Below are positions 13,715-26,366 of a stretch of DNA of 64,000 nt, piece by piece. The stretch's first letter is position 1; each line of letters opens with the position of its first letter. The notes below the pieces were generated by a model that saw only the letters and a program-made list of their open reading frames with translations, had not been told where the DNA came from and did not search any database. The DNA lies in assembly GCA_902805475.1 (NCBI GenBank), contig CADCSX010000007.1, positions 2,170,001 through 2,234,000 on the forward strand, in the 5' to 3' direction. This DNA comes from Entonaema liquescens. Lineage: Eukaryota; Ascomycota; Sordariomycetes; Xylariales; Xylariaceae. A program made the position numbers and the translations under genes.

Positions 13715-14581
13715 GGGGATGAAGATGAGCGCGGGACTTGGCCTGGGGATGATAGACAGAGGCGTTGGGGTGGACGTTGTGCTGTATTATGATGTATACC
13801 TAGGTACCTAACCTGTCTTCTGGCACTTGATGAAAGTGTACAGCTTCCAGTATTGCTAGCAATCATTTCGGAGCTAGTAGCAGAATATTCCTGTTGAGTC
13901 AAAGAATTTGAGGCTACCCCTGAGTCTCTCAAGTTAGGATATCCTTTACCTCTTTACAGTATACGTTATCATCTATGAGCTTATGTTCGATCCTACAATC
14001 CGTGGGGAACTAGGCTTTATTATATCTACCTTTCTCATCTTTACATAGGCTAAGACTTTGAGCGAGTTCTCTTATTTTCTCGTCTTATAGGCACAGGGAA
14101 GTCAAGATGGGACAGCTCAGAGTCATACTTCGACCAACCATTACGAGTCCCGAATCGATCGTTCACATGGAATAGCTCACACTAAATTATCAAGGGTAAA
14201 GGTTCCGGACCGGCACGATTTTACTGTTTGTTTTTGCAGAAAGATGTTTTGTGTCGTTTCATTCGCCTAATCCCTTTACAACCAGGCCATGCAAATGCAT
14301 TGATAATAGAGAGAAGAAGGCATCCGTAGTAGAGATAGCCCTCGCAAAGGATTCCCTTTTCTTAAGACTCCAGAGGTCCGACCACCGACCATAGCCGTCC
14401 CAATTCGTTGCGCGCACACAAAAAAAGGAGAAAGGAAGATACGAGCGGCCACTGTCCTCTTTTTTTTTTCCACCACAAGACGATTCCAGCGGCTTCGTTC
14501 TTCCCTCCTTCCTCCAGACCACCATCCCCAACCCCCGCGGGTAAACACCACCACCGAACAAGTGGGAGGAAGGTATTTCGT
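13715..14581. other. Convergent 3' intergenic region between aar2 and rps16
   Basis: No gene is seen. The two flanking genes converge here, so the stretch should hold both 3' untranslated regions. It contains AT-rich segments and a T/A-rich pyrimidine tract near 14458-14470. Confidence 0.6.
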
Positions 14582-15363
14582 TTAACGGTAGGATTTCTGG
14601 TATCTGGCGCGGGCACCGGACCGCCGAACTTCTTGGGCTCACACCGACGGTTGTCGGCGACGAGGAGGGTTCGGTCGTACTGGACGAGAGCCTGCTTGAG
14701 CAAGTTCTTGCTGTGCTCGTCGACGAACTTCTGGTAGTAGGCGATGAGGGCCTTGGAGATGGCCTGGCGGATGGCGTAGACCTGCGAGGTGTGACCACCA
14801 CCAGTGACGCGGACGCGGATGTCGACCTGGGCGAACTTGTCGAGGCCGATGATTAGGAGAGGTTCGTAGACCTGTTTTTTTTTCGTGTTAGTGTTTATGT
14901 TCTTTCTTTCTTTTTTTTTTCTTTTTTATCTCTTCTCGGTTTTAAAGAAGCATTTGAATTTTGAGATGCGAATAACAATCCAACATTCAATTATCTCATT
15001 CAGTAAAGAAATTGACTTTTAGATTCGATAATAGAGAAATTGAAAATGGGTATGGAATATCGTATTCGAGAAATATTCGTTTCGTACCTTGAATCGGAGA
15101 ACCTCGGGCTGGACCAGAGAAAGCGGTCGGCCGTTAACTTTGATGAGACCATTACCGGCCTATAATGAAAAATCTCGTTAGCATATCTAGTTGATTTAAA
15201 ATATCTCTTCGTCTATTCCATCCATTCACTAGCGACGGCGATGTTGATAATCTATCCCATCTCACTTCTGTAATTGACCAGACACAAAAAAACGAACCTT
15301 GCAGTGGGCGACAGCGGTAGCCGTCTTCTTCTTGCCGAAGCACTGGACGCTTTGGTTAGACAT
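14582..15363 (-). CDS. rps16: 40S ribosomal protein S16 (uS9), C-terminus frameshifted
   Basis: uS9 sits in the small-subunit head, and its extreme C-terminal Tyr-Arg tail reaches P-site tRNA (known for the family). Exons on the minus strand are 15363-15298, 15159-15088 and 14871-14582; all borders are GT-AG and in phase 0. The protein begins MSNQSVQCFGKKKTATAVAH and continues through NGLIKVNGRPLSLVQPEVLR, GGGHTSQVYAIRQAISKALI and the RCEPKKFGG block. Directly after this the frame is lost by one missing C on the plus strand at about 14616-14617. With one base restored, the universal tail ARARYQKSYR and a stop at 14582-14584 follow, giving 142 residues, the usual length. As printed, the frame runs on past the stop into about 70 unrelated codons. 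It is divergent from snf8, with 635 bp between start codons. Confidence 0.95.
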
Positions 15364-15998
15364 GGTTGCGGATTTGTGTGGTGGGTTGGGTGTTTGAAGG
15401 TATTCGCAACCGAAAATGCCTAGGCTTCAACGAAAGGAGGGTCAATCGATTTGGTGATGGGGGGAGGAACAATTTTCGCGTTTCTTTTGCCGAAATGTCG
15501 AAAAAGGGTTTGTGCCCTGAAAATACGCTAGAGCTGTTTTCGGGAAGAAGGTGAACTTAAAGGTGAATTGGAGGGTCCGAAGAATTTCCGGTGGGGCAAT
15601 CGAATCCGACTTAACTTATGTAATCATTCAAGATCGGGTAACTAACTACGTACCTCTTATAAGTTTACCTAATCTAAATGCCCCTCGGTATATTCAACAT
15701 CACGAACTTATACCTTAACATAACTTGATCTGTTTCGTAAATAACAATGACCTTTAATTCCTAATTTATAGAAAGATAATATACCACCTTCTACGTAGTC
15801 GTGTAAAGCTATTCCATTATACGAAATATCTACTTCTTTCTGCAGGGGTCTCAACTTACAAAGTAGCTATCAGAGGAGCTCCGAGATACAATACAAATAC
15901 AACTTCTCTCTAAATAGCTTCTCTCCCACCTCACCCCTTAGCCCCTAAAACACACACATACACACACAAAAGGAGAGGAGAGCACCACACTCCCAACC
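15364..15998. promoter_or_regulatory. Shared divergent promoter region rps16 / snf8
   Basis: These 635 bp separate the start codons of two divergently transcribed genes and hold no coding sequence. The half beside snf8 is AT-rich, then turns into CT/CA-rich leader (15900-15998). No defined factor site can be named from the sequence alone. Confidence 0.55.
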
Positions 15999-16789
15999 AT
16001 GTCCCGCAAAGGCGTCGGCCTCGCAGCCTTCGACCGCTCGCGCCTAACATCCGCCCAATTCGCCTCCCACGGGTCCTCTCTGCGGTCCCACGACGCCCAA
16101 GCCCTCGAGACCCAGCTCTCCGTCTTCCGCTCCCTGCTGCACCAGTTCGCGCACACCCACGCCAAGGACATCCGGTCGGACCCGTCTTTCCGGGCGCAAT
16201 TCGCGCGCATGTGCGCGGCCATCGGCGTCGACCCCCTGGCCTCCTCCTCCTCCTCCTCCTCTTCCTCCTTAGGCTCCACTTCTAGTCTGTGGGCGCAGCT
16301 CTCGGCCGCAGCGTCAACGACTTCTACTTCGAACTCGCGGTGCGCGTGGTCGAGGTGTGCGGCGCCACGCGCGGCGAGAACGGCGGGCTGATCGGCGTGC
16401 GCGAGCTGCGGGAGCGCCTGGCTAGGGGCCGCTTGGAGGGCGCCCCGGAGATCGCCGACGACGACGTCCTGCGCGCCGTCGGCACCCTGAAGCCGCTGGG
16501 CTCGAGCTACTCGGTCGTGCGCGTCGGGAGCAAGCCGTATATCCGCTCCGTGCCCAAGGAGCTGAATACCGACCAGAGCGCCGTGCTCGAGGCCGCGCAG
16601 GTCCTGGGCTACGTGAGTGTCTCCATGCTCATGGTGAATCTGCGCTGGGCGAGAGCGCGTGCGCAGACCGCGGTGGATGACCTTTTGGGTGAGGGCATGC
16701 TTTGGGTTGATAAGCAGGCTGATGAGTGGGAGTATTGGAGTCCGGGGTTTATGTTGGATGCTGATGGTGGAGGGGCGGCTGGAGGATGA
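15999..16789 (+). CDS. snf8: ESCRT-II subunit Snf8/Vps22 (frame broken once)
   Basis: Snf8 (Vps22/EAP30) forms the ESCRT-II core with Vps25 and Vps36, sorting ubiquitinated cargo into multivesicular bodies at the endosome. The protein opens MSRKGVGLAAFDRSRL, the family's N-terminal signature. An amphipathic helix and FRAQFARMCAAIGVDPLAS follow, then an unusual run of nine serines (about residues 78-86), and after the break NDFYFELAVRVVEVCGATR and two winged-helix domains ending WVDKQADEWEYWSPGF. The N-terminal frame and the frame from about 16301 onward differ by one missing base at about 16300-16301, where CTC-CTC appears as CTCTC. Restoring it gives 263 residues with Q-L-L-G-R across the join; the family is typically 230-260. 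The poly-Ser run is encoded by TCC repeats. There is no intron. Confidence 0.93.
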
Positions 16790-17473
16790 GTGTAGTTTCT
16801 ATGGGGGGTTATCTTCACTGGGCCTCGATGATATATCATAGCATGGGACTACCTACGTTTTCACCAACACGGCTTATTTTAGCTGTGCAAGTTGAACTTC
16901 ACCTTAAAAATAATACCAAGGACTTATTGTAAATAGTTATTCATCTTATTTCAACTACCAATATCGATATCAAAGAACCCATTAGTACACCTGAATTTTC
17001 CTTCTCCAATGCAATGCTGAATTCTCCCTGCCCCTTTCTCTGCTCCAACCAAATATATATCTCTGGTACAATATGTATATAGGTACCTAAGCGTTTATTA
17101 GGGAGTCCCAAGGCTGTCGTTGTTGCTGCTGCTGTCTATTCCCAGTGTGGACCATGAGGATTTAACCGACTTCCAAGCCGACCTCGACTCCCTGAACTCC
17201 ACATGTATATGAAAAAAAGGGTGTAAATGCTCATAATAAAAACGAATCAAAATTTTTAAAACGACTGTGACCAACGGCGGAGGCTATCCAAAGCGAGCGA
17301 ACTTGGTATAGTATCCTGTCATTCCTACGATCCGTCCCGTATGTCTAGTGAGCTTCCTTTTTATACACCAGGCATCTTTATGCGCCTGTCCAACTCCGGG
17401 CCAATTATCGGTTACTTCGTTTGGATATACCAGCTGGTTCGGCTCGACCATTAGACCCTTCTTCTATTTTTGC
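16790..17473. other. Convergent 3' intergenic region between snf8 and fmp27
   Basis: No gene was recognised. snf8 and fmp27 converge here. It contains AT-rich sequence and a short GTTGTTGCTGCTGCTG microsatellite near 17118-17134. Confidence 0.55.
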
Positions 17474-20400
17474 CTATCCTATCCATCTATCTTCATCGTC
17501 TTCTTGCTCATCGTCGTGGTCATTCTTAGCGTCGTTGTTATCCCGGTCTCTAAGCCGGCTCGTCAACGCGTTCAGTTTCCCCTTGATGAAGCCCGGACCG
17601 GTCGACTTTCGCCTTCCTCTATCTTCAATCATAGTGAAGCCGCTGGTGACACCGCTACTAGTGGTTGGTCGGAACGGGCTTAGAGAACTCGCAGCGCTCG
17701 TACTCGCGCTGGTTTTTGGTCGAGGCATGTCAATTCCTAGACCGCTATGAGTACGGTCTATAGGCGTCGGAGGTGTCATCTTGACGAAGGAGGGCACAGG
17801 CGGTGTATTCCTGCTTTCCGCGCCGTTACTAGGTGCGCGACCGTACGAGCGGGACGAGGCAAGACTAGAGCTCCGGCTGGGCGATCGCTGCAGCACGGGA
17901 ATGTTCGAATGCGCACTTCTTATGCTTCTTGGTGGTGATCGCGAGTAATCGACTGGGCTCGTTCCATATAAGCTTGACGAATCATCACTATTGTCGCCGC
18001 TATTGGACATGCCTGGCGTTGCGAGGAGAACGCTACTGGTTGCTAGCTCACGCAGCTTATTTTGTTGCGCTGTGTTCGGTCGATGTTTGCTGAACTTATT
18101 GCCGATGATAGCTCCTGTATGAGAAATAAGAGCCTTGATCACGCGGGATTTGAACGCCAAGGCTAGGTCAAGATTAGACCATGTCTTGTTGCGGTATTCA
18201 ATGGTTGGCAGCCGGAAGACGAAATCATGCACATCTTCGATATTTCGGTCGCCTCTGCCCTTATAACTAAGGCAGAGGACAACTGACGGAAGCTTGATAT
18301 ACGCAAAGGTTACATAGTTAGAAGCACGTGCTATCATCTTTGTCAAGTCGTCCGGAGGCTTATCTTCTGTATTGCCAGATTTCCGAGAGAGACCAAACCG
18401 CCCACTCTTCTTGTTCTCGTTGCTGTTGACTGAGGCGATCGTTGTGGCTCGGCTAATTCCCATCTTCTGCGAAGCGTTGCCCGACTGAAGAGATTCGTAC
18501 GATGGCTTTTTACCGGCCGTCTTCGAGCCAAAAAGCCGGAAGACGCTGCCGCCATCACCTGAATGGACGCTTATGGCCTTGGGTTTCTGATAACTGTCTT
18601 CAGGCTGGCGCGAGTCTAGGGTCAGGGTAGGACGAAGGCGGAGCTCCAATGACCCAGGTCGCGTAGAGAACGAAGGTTCCTTGTCAGACGTCGCAGAGCC
18701 AAGCCTACTAGAGTTTGACATGGTCTCGTCGGGTACATCGTCTTCCTCCGTCTCGCCAGGGAGAGTAGACCTCAGAATGAATGGCGAATCCGAGTGCTCA
18801 TCGGCGTTGTCCTCGTCCACCCCAGGGAATATGTATTCAAAAAGCTTCTTCCCAACTTCATGTTCAAGTTGAATTCTCATAGGGAATAGGTTCACTTCGA
18901 AATGATCCATCACAGGTATGCCTGCTATAGCCTCTAACATGTGCCAGTAGACACGGACCATCTGTTTTCCGTCTAGACCAGCCATGGCTGCCTTCTCATC
19001 CTCGAAGTAAGGAGCAATCATCTCCGGATAGATCGCATCTGGCATGAGATTCAAGCCTAATACCTTGCCCACTTGCATCAGATTTATATGAGATCCGTCA
19101 GAGTTGTCAGTGCGGTCGTACTCAACATCTCTTAGCTGCAATTCGACGAGAGGCTCGTTGTTGTCGCGAATAAGATGCCAAACGATTTCCTTGGCGGAAA
19201 TAGTCCACCTCAGCAAAGCGTTACTTTGAGATGCATTGTCGTACTTCCGCTGCGAGGTAGTGATGGCTTTCATCACGAAAAATAACTCATCCTCGCACGC
19301 TGCGAGATCGCGCTCCAAAAGCAATCGATCCTGCCATCCCTTCTTATCTAGGTACTTCGAGTGGAGTTGGAAGTGTGCCTTGATATCCTCTAGTTGACGG
19401 ATGCGCTCTTGCAATCTAGTAACCATTTCCGGAGTTCCTCGAAGGTCACTGAAGTCCGAGGCTAGTATGATCTTCTCCAGTTTCTCGTTCCTTGTCTTCT
19501 CAAGAGGTTCACTGTATAGAAGAAGATCAAGCACGATGATATATATCGCGTAATATTGCGATGAATTGCAAAGGGCCCTAGCTTGAGGGAAGTCTACCCA
19601 CAGACTATCCATCCTGCTTTCGGTGCTCTCCGTTGAAAGAGGGTTGGCTTCAGTGTTGACCTCATCATTGTACTTCAGCCGGAGAGTATTGAATTTGTCA
19701 TACCTTAGCATGGCCGATGTTTTTTGTACAACCCGTTTGAAGCCAAAAGGATCCGACTGGAAATCGTACATAACTTCCATAGGTACCCAAGGCGGCCAGG
19801 CAGATCCAGCAGGTGTTCCATATGTGTTACCGGAATACATTGATAGTAATTGGCCTGAGAACCATTTCTGGTGCGTCACAAAGAACTGTGCACTATCCAT
19901 TCCGAGTAAGAAACGTCGCTGGACCAATCCGCTGACCTGATCAGATAGCCTTGCCTTCTCCATAACTTCAACCACCTTAAGCTCCATTCCTTTTCCGGTG
20001 ATAAGAACAACGTGTTTCTTGTTCTTTTCGCTTTGGAGCTGTATTTGCGGCGCGATTAGGCGGACATGATATGAGTTTTGAGGAGCGAATTCGTCTGCTA
20101 TGCCACTAGTAATGTCCTCCATGTTCGTGTTTGTAGGGCCTTCAGTTGTGGAGTATCCATCGGCGTCAACATATTTTCTGCCGTCTTTGAGGATCTGCTT
20201 GATACGGTATTCAATATCCGGGTCGGTTTCACTAGATTGCCTATTGCTATTTGTGGCTGAAGGATGGCGCGTGTCATTATTGGGCGCATTGGCGGACTTG
20301 CTGTTTTGCTTGGCCCTGGTCTGCTCCTCTACGATATCTAGGATAAATTTAACGGCAGGCCGAGATAAGTAATAGACGAAACCGCGCCGTTGGCTGACTT

Positions 20401-23400
20401 GGTGGCTATATCGAAGAATGATGTTTCGCAGTAGATTGTTCCACTTCAATTGGACGTTGTGGACAACAAATCTGTTTTTGAAGTCGCTTGCAAAGTCGGT
20501 CCCTGATGGTATTTCGACTTTTCCATCCCCTGTGTCGATCCATTCTCTGGATTGGTGGCTGGTAGACTCGGAATCTCCTGAAGTATCTTGGCTATCAGCT
20601 GCTGCCTTAATTGCCACTTGCTGTAGCATATCTTCCATAAACACGAATTTTTCTTTCAAGACGGTAGCATGCCTACTGAGCATCTCGAATTCGGCTTTAA
20701 GCTCTGGATCATTACCGTCATCGCGGATCATACGCAGTTCAGCATCGCCGACGTTGCGGGTGTTAGCAGCGATCTGAACTTTCAGTTGCTCCAGTCGAGA
20801 CTGGATCAACTGGGATTGGACCCTCCTAGGATCGTCGTCCTGGCTCATTATGCAAACATGGGTTGGTTCGTGCCCGAAAGGACTCGTACGGTCTGGGTCT
20901 CCATCTATAGTGCCACCAATATCGGTCTGTCTGAAATATGTAACACGGGGGGCATACGCGAGCGGCAATATTTTCGTGTCCGGATTTGGCTCTGAGGGTA
21001 GGATCCAGTCGAGCTCAACAAAGTCATCCATATCGATCCAGCTGAAGTCGTTGTCAGGAATAGTGAAATGGGAGAGGTCTATACCGTCCTCGTCTTGTTG
21101 TGTCATCAACGTCGAGATTGAATTCTTCTTGATTGCCTCGGTGGTCGTGCCTCTGATACTAGCAGAGACAGCACGAACATCCGCGGATACAAGGTCAAGC
21201 TGAGCTGCGTGAATTCTCATGCCAGTTGTCCTGCCATTCGTCTTATGACCCCGATCTCGAGTGTTGAACTCTTCTCGGCGCTGGTGAATATCAAGCATAA
21301 AGTTGTCAAACCTGACCTTGATACCCGTAGCTGAAACGGAGTTTTCGTTGTAGTCTTCAGCATCTTTATGCTTATATATGTGGCTGAGAAATAAGGGGGC
21401 TAGGAGGAGGTTGTACTTGATTGTGCCCAGATGCCTTCCGAATTTCTTGCTGTTCTTCTCTCTCCCAGGCCATAAAGAACCCTGGCGGATAGGAAGTGAC
21501 ATCGGCCCACTGAATAGAGACCACCAAGCAAAGAAATGAGTGAAAAATCGAGGTGTCAAATGTACCGTATTGTAACTTTTAGACGGCTGGACCTCTGATG
21601 ATGACCAATCCCGGTCGACTGGTGCTCTGATTGCAATGGAGAGATGTATGTGCTGGCTTCGGAATCCGCGGAAAGCATCGTATGGCAGGGAACTGTCGTC
21701 GGGTTTGGCGTGCTGCGGAGACTTCAAAACAACCTCGTAGTGAGGTTTGAACTCAAAGTTCCGCTTCCCGTTTTCGATGGCCTGCTCAAAGACTAACCCG
21801 GCCAACCATTGGACGTTGCCAGAGACTTTCATCACAACCTTCTTGAAGGCCGCGCCGGACTTGAAACTGTTCTCGCTCGACACGCTATCTTCTTCCCCGA
21901 CTTGACGCGATGCCTCTCTAACCTGATGGCTGTAGTCAGGTATTGCAAGAACAAATTCACCGCTATCGACGGTCATGAACTTCTTCGGGTCGTCTTCAGT
22001 GTGGACATTCCATCTGACATTGTTTCGCCAACACATTAAAAACCCTGCACCGTTTCCTGTGACATTATAAGGATCTCTAGTGCCCTTCAAAGCGAGATGA
22101 ACATCGCCGTCCTCCTTCCACGCGATTCGAACTCGAGAATGAAAATTGAGCCTGATCTTATCCCAGAAACCTACTCGTTCTGAAGGATCTAACTGGGGCT
22201 TCGTGAATGATTCAATAGCCATCATCATGTCTTGAATCGCCGGTTGATACGAAGGACCCCAGGTAATCCTGGTAGGATATGCCGTATTGATATCAACATT
22301 CATGTCTGAGTAGGACTTCACGGGCCCGATAGTGCGGCGGACATCTATGGCGAAGCTGCCGTTTGGCTTTCCCGGCTCTGAAGTCTCTGGGGGTGTAATC
22401 TGGACTCTGATTCTTCGGGATGATTCGTTGCCATGAAATTCTTCTGCGATAACGAAATCTGTTTTGAGTGACAAAGCTGCAAGTCTCGATGACTGGCCAG
22501 ACTTTGTAGCGGGGACATGGAGTAGGGGTAGAGGATAGTCCCTAAGGCTAACTCTTGCTTCGCCCATATTAATCTGGACGTTCATAGGCACGAGGAGGGA
22601 ATATTTCATATCCTTGGGCATCCCTTTTCCGACCTCATGGAGAAAATCCGGTAGCTTATGGATTGGGAACGACGGCTTATCAATCACTATTTGCAGATCT
22701 GTTACCACCGTTGCCATCAATGCCGGCCGTTGAGGCACTTCAAGAATTTTCTCGTTGTCCTCGATATCATCAGGGACCTGATCGGGACCCCAAAATAAGC
22801 CGCGCAACTCCTTCATGCCGTTCCTCGCCATCGTATAATGACGATCGATACGCCTCTTCCAGCTTTGAGCGTTATGTTGATGGAGCTTGGTTCTAGCTTC
22901 CTGGATCGAGACATGCGCGCTACCGCTCATGCCGCGAATCGTCTCCGGATCGTATCGAGGGTTTCTGCTCCTCGGCGATTCGCTGGAGGAACGTTCTTCA
23001 CGGCCAAATTGTGCAAGGCCATCTTCACTCCTACTCCTTCCAAAAGAAGTGTTTGAGGCTGCTGTTCGTCCTCTTGTCATTACCGATCGATTCCTAATCC
23101 GATTGGCCTCTTTCTTCATTTCTTCTTCGTGGATTTTCTTCACTTTGACTCGGTAAGCTTCCTCGCGAGCGAGTCGTTGCAATTGCTCAACGCGTCCAGC
23201 CCTGTAAATCATCCCTAGTTTCCATTCGAAAGCTCCATCTTCAAGTTCAAACAAAGGGTACGGGCTCTTAACGAGATTTTCGGAACGTTTTTGGGCCTTC
23301 CGGTGCTTTATCCAAGATATATTCATTCGTACCCGTCCTAAAGCGGTGATGTAGCTGCTCGCTCGCTTTTATGACATTGATGATATTATCAGATATTTGG

Positions 23401-26366
23401 CTGATAATAAGCTCATGAGGTACTGCCAGACGCATAGCATCAGTCACTATATCAAACATTTTGTCGTCGTGAAAACCACCAGTTGACATTTTCCTGCGCG
23501 ACTGGCGATAGTCCATACGGACGGTTTTAATGCTTGCAATGCGTGCCCAGACTCCTCGCATTCGAGGCGCACCAGCATATAGTCGAACCAACTTCGAAAA
23601 GAAAAACGGAGGTGACCACCTATGCCGGCCAGCTTCCATACCATATATCTGCATCATCAATGGAGGATCAGAAGGCATTTCAGCTTTAATTTGGATGAGG
23701 GCGGCTTTAATGTCATACGAGACGAGCTCCTTCGAGTACCGTGGGAATTTATCCATATGGTCGGCGATAGGAGAGTCAGGTGATATTAGTGGAGGACTCA
23801 AGTATCCTGTCTTTGGACTTGCTGGTGTTTGGGGGTATGGTCCCGCTCCCGGTCCTACTCCCGGCCCTCTCGTGAACGCGTTACGCAAGACCATGACAGC
23901 CACACCTACAGAATAGTGTCGATAAAGAGAATAATGCATAAGCAGTGTTCTCAAATGAGAATGGACGTGAAGGATTGGACCTTGAGCATCGCTATGTGTT
24001 GAGAGGGCCACTTCAAAGCGAGGCATTTGAATAAACGGCTCAGCTTCCCATTTCTCAGGGGCCTCAACTATGAAAGCCTCCAAGTTTCGTGTATGTAGAG
24101 TGAATCTCCGCCCGTCACCCTCAATCTGCTGCTTTTTGCGTGGGGATGGAGGCACGGCAACCGAGCTCAAGAAATCTGCATCAGGCATAAAAGATCGGCT
24201 CGCCGTTCGTCTTCGAGATGCTGGTCTGTTCCGTAGCGAATCTAATCTATGAGCTCGATATTCCGTGGACCAGGATTCCATCTGTAGTACGACACCTCGA
24301 GTATTCCCCGGGAAATCTTCATCAATACCCGTAATTTCGGCGCTGAAGTCTTCGACTTGTACCGAGAAGTGAAGCAACCATGATGGCAAGGAACGGACAA
24401 TGTTCTGAGATCTCTGTGTCTTTGAACCTGCCCGTTTATCAGGTTCGACGTCTAGCTTGAGCTGTCGAACTATTTGGCGCAGACCCTTGGTTATCTCCGG
24501 GCGTGTCATGCGAATCGCAAACGTTTGGACCTGGCCGTTGGCGATCACATGGACGTCAGGAGTCGCCGATAGTTGGACCTTGAGGTCAAACGACTCTGTA
24601 TCCATCAGGTCGAAGCGACTGCCCTGGGTGGTTTGGTAATAAAGGTGGTGAGTCTGAAGTCGAAAAGACGACACTAAAGAGTAGTGTAAATCTTCAACCG
24701 CAGAATGGAAGGACTCGAGGTCAAGCGAGATGGAGGAAATAGAAGAGATTATCAGGTCGAAGTCATCTGGGTCATTAGTCTTTTCGACTGGGGGTAAAGC
24801 TATCCTTAACACTGGTTCATGCATAGAAAACTTGATATTAGCTTTCGGCAATAAACGAGAAATAAGTATGTGTCTCTGCTGTGCTCGGGCTTTTGGTGCC
24901 TTCGGCCGGCGCTGGAGCAGTGCGAGAAGTACGGGAATATGCTTTGGGTCAAGGTCCACTGAAGGCGAGGTAACGACGGAGTTCGCAAAGAGTATATTGG
25001 CGTTTCGTTCTTCAGCACTTCCAACATCAGAGAGCTCCACGGTTTTCGAGGGTAGTGTCGTTTTTACGGTCGTTGTAGCCATAGGAATGTAAACTATTCT
25101 CTCTGGTCTACCAGTACCATCATCAAGCCCAACAGAAATCGATAGAGCCGCACCCAAAGCTTCGTGAGCAATGTCTTTTGAAGGAAAATACATGCGATGT
25201 GCTGGAGACTTGGGATCTAGGCGATGCAAGTCTATACCAACCTCCTTCATGGAAGCATTCAACAGTAAAGGCGAGCCAGCTGATTTCACAGCATTCACCT
25301 TCTTCGTGAGACTGACAAAGCTCACCGCAAATTGGACTTCCTTAATCCCTCGAAGTATAGAGCTCACGAACTCCTTAGAATCAGACACCGTTTGCATCAA
25401 CTCTTGATCCGTACTACCCGGCTGGTCGATTTCTTGTAAGACCTTGTCAACCGAAACCTCAATTGACTCGGCTTGCGTATACGTATTCGAATTTTGACGC
25501 TTAGATTTCTGATAACGCTCAACACAAGTTCGTACATCGTCGTAAGGAATATGCAATCTCCCCAGTTTCAGTGCAATGGCTGCATCCCGTAGACCATCTA
25601 AATTTTCGTAGAGGAATCCATGGACATTCAGCGTAGCACTATCCAAGATCTCAATAGCCTCAGCTCCCTTAGCCGTGAACAGAACACTTCGCAGGGTAAC
25701 GATCCATTCGGCGGAATGTTGCTGGCGTTGCTTATCGGATCTTGTCTGGAAAAAGAAACGTGCGCGGTCCACCATACGATTTCGAGTATCCAAGGCAATT
25801 GTGAGGCTACCAAATTGTATCTTCCCAGTATCCACGATGTTAAGCGTGGAGTCAGTGGCCACGACATCAACCATACGAAGCCAGCGGACATTTCTGTGGA
25901 GCTTCTTTACACGGTCCTTGATCTTTTTGAGCTGTTTCCAAGTAGCGCTGCGAGCAGCCTCGACAGTAGCCCGCTTGGAGGGTAGCTTTTTAGGGGGGGC
26001 TTTTGTCGTGATGGGCGGTTTTAGTCCTTTGCCACCATCCTCTTCACCCTCGCTCTCGCTAATATCGACCCCAGCATGTTTCTGTCCCTCAAGCACTTTG
26101 ATATCCACAGTTACGGCGAGTTCGCTTACGACGATGCTGAGCCAGGTAGGCTGGGAGAAAGTTGGACGGTGAACGTTAAGACCTAGGCCGCGGATCTCGA
26201 TCTTAATACCATCTTTAGGGGTATAAGCTAGTCGGCGGAACGAGAAGTATCCAATTCGTTGTATAGATACTCCGGTTACTATACGAACTACGGCGAACAA
26301 GACAAAGGACGAAAGGTATAGGAGGACGAATACGCCAAAGACGAAGGTCGGATTTAAGAGTGCCAT
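17474..26366 (-). CDS. fmp27: Fmp27/Hobbit (BLTP2)-family bridge-like lipid transfer protein (frame broken once)
   Basis: Giant protein of the Fmp27/SABRE/Hobbit family, thought to form a hydrophobic groove carrying lipids at ER-plasma-membrane contacts. ATG at 26366 begins MALLNPTFVFGVFVLLYLSSFVLFAVVRIV, an N-terminal membrane anchor, as in the family. Family motifs follow in order: the DFSWIDMDDFVELDWILPSEPNPD region (SW domain), a VGFWDKIRLNFHSRVRIAWK block near plus positions 22090-22175 (GFWDK domain) and GSAWPPWVPMEVMYDF near 19780-19815 (WPPW domain). The Ser-rich C-terminus has acidic ends. The first 1,032 codons (26366-23268) end in a stop, but the second frame (from within 23326 down to 17474) continues the protein. 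One extra base, plausibly in the A5 run just inside the overlap (about 23287-23291), explains this. Corrected length is 2,963 residues with no introns. No splice pair with compatible phase spans the junction. Confidence 0.92.

Noticed and set aside
12085..13722. 545-codon frame taken as the complete AAR2 gene
   Set aside because: Its 5' end uses TTG nine bases before the true ATG, and its 3' third is the wrong frame, rich in Arg, Pro and Gly.
14259..14801. 180-codon minus-strand frame overlapping rps16
   Set aside because: A shadow of rps16 exon 3 in another frame followed by 3' flank.
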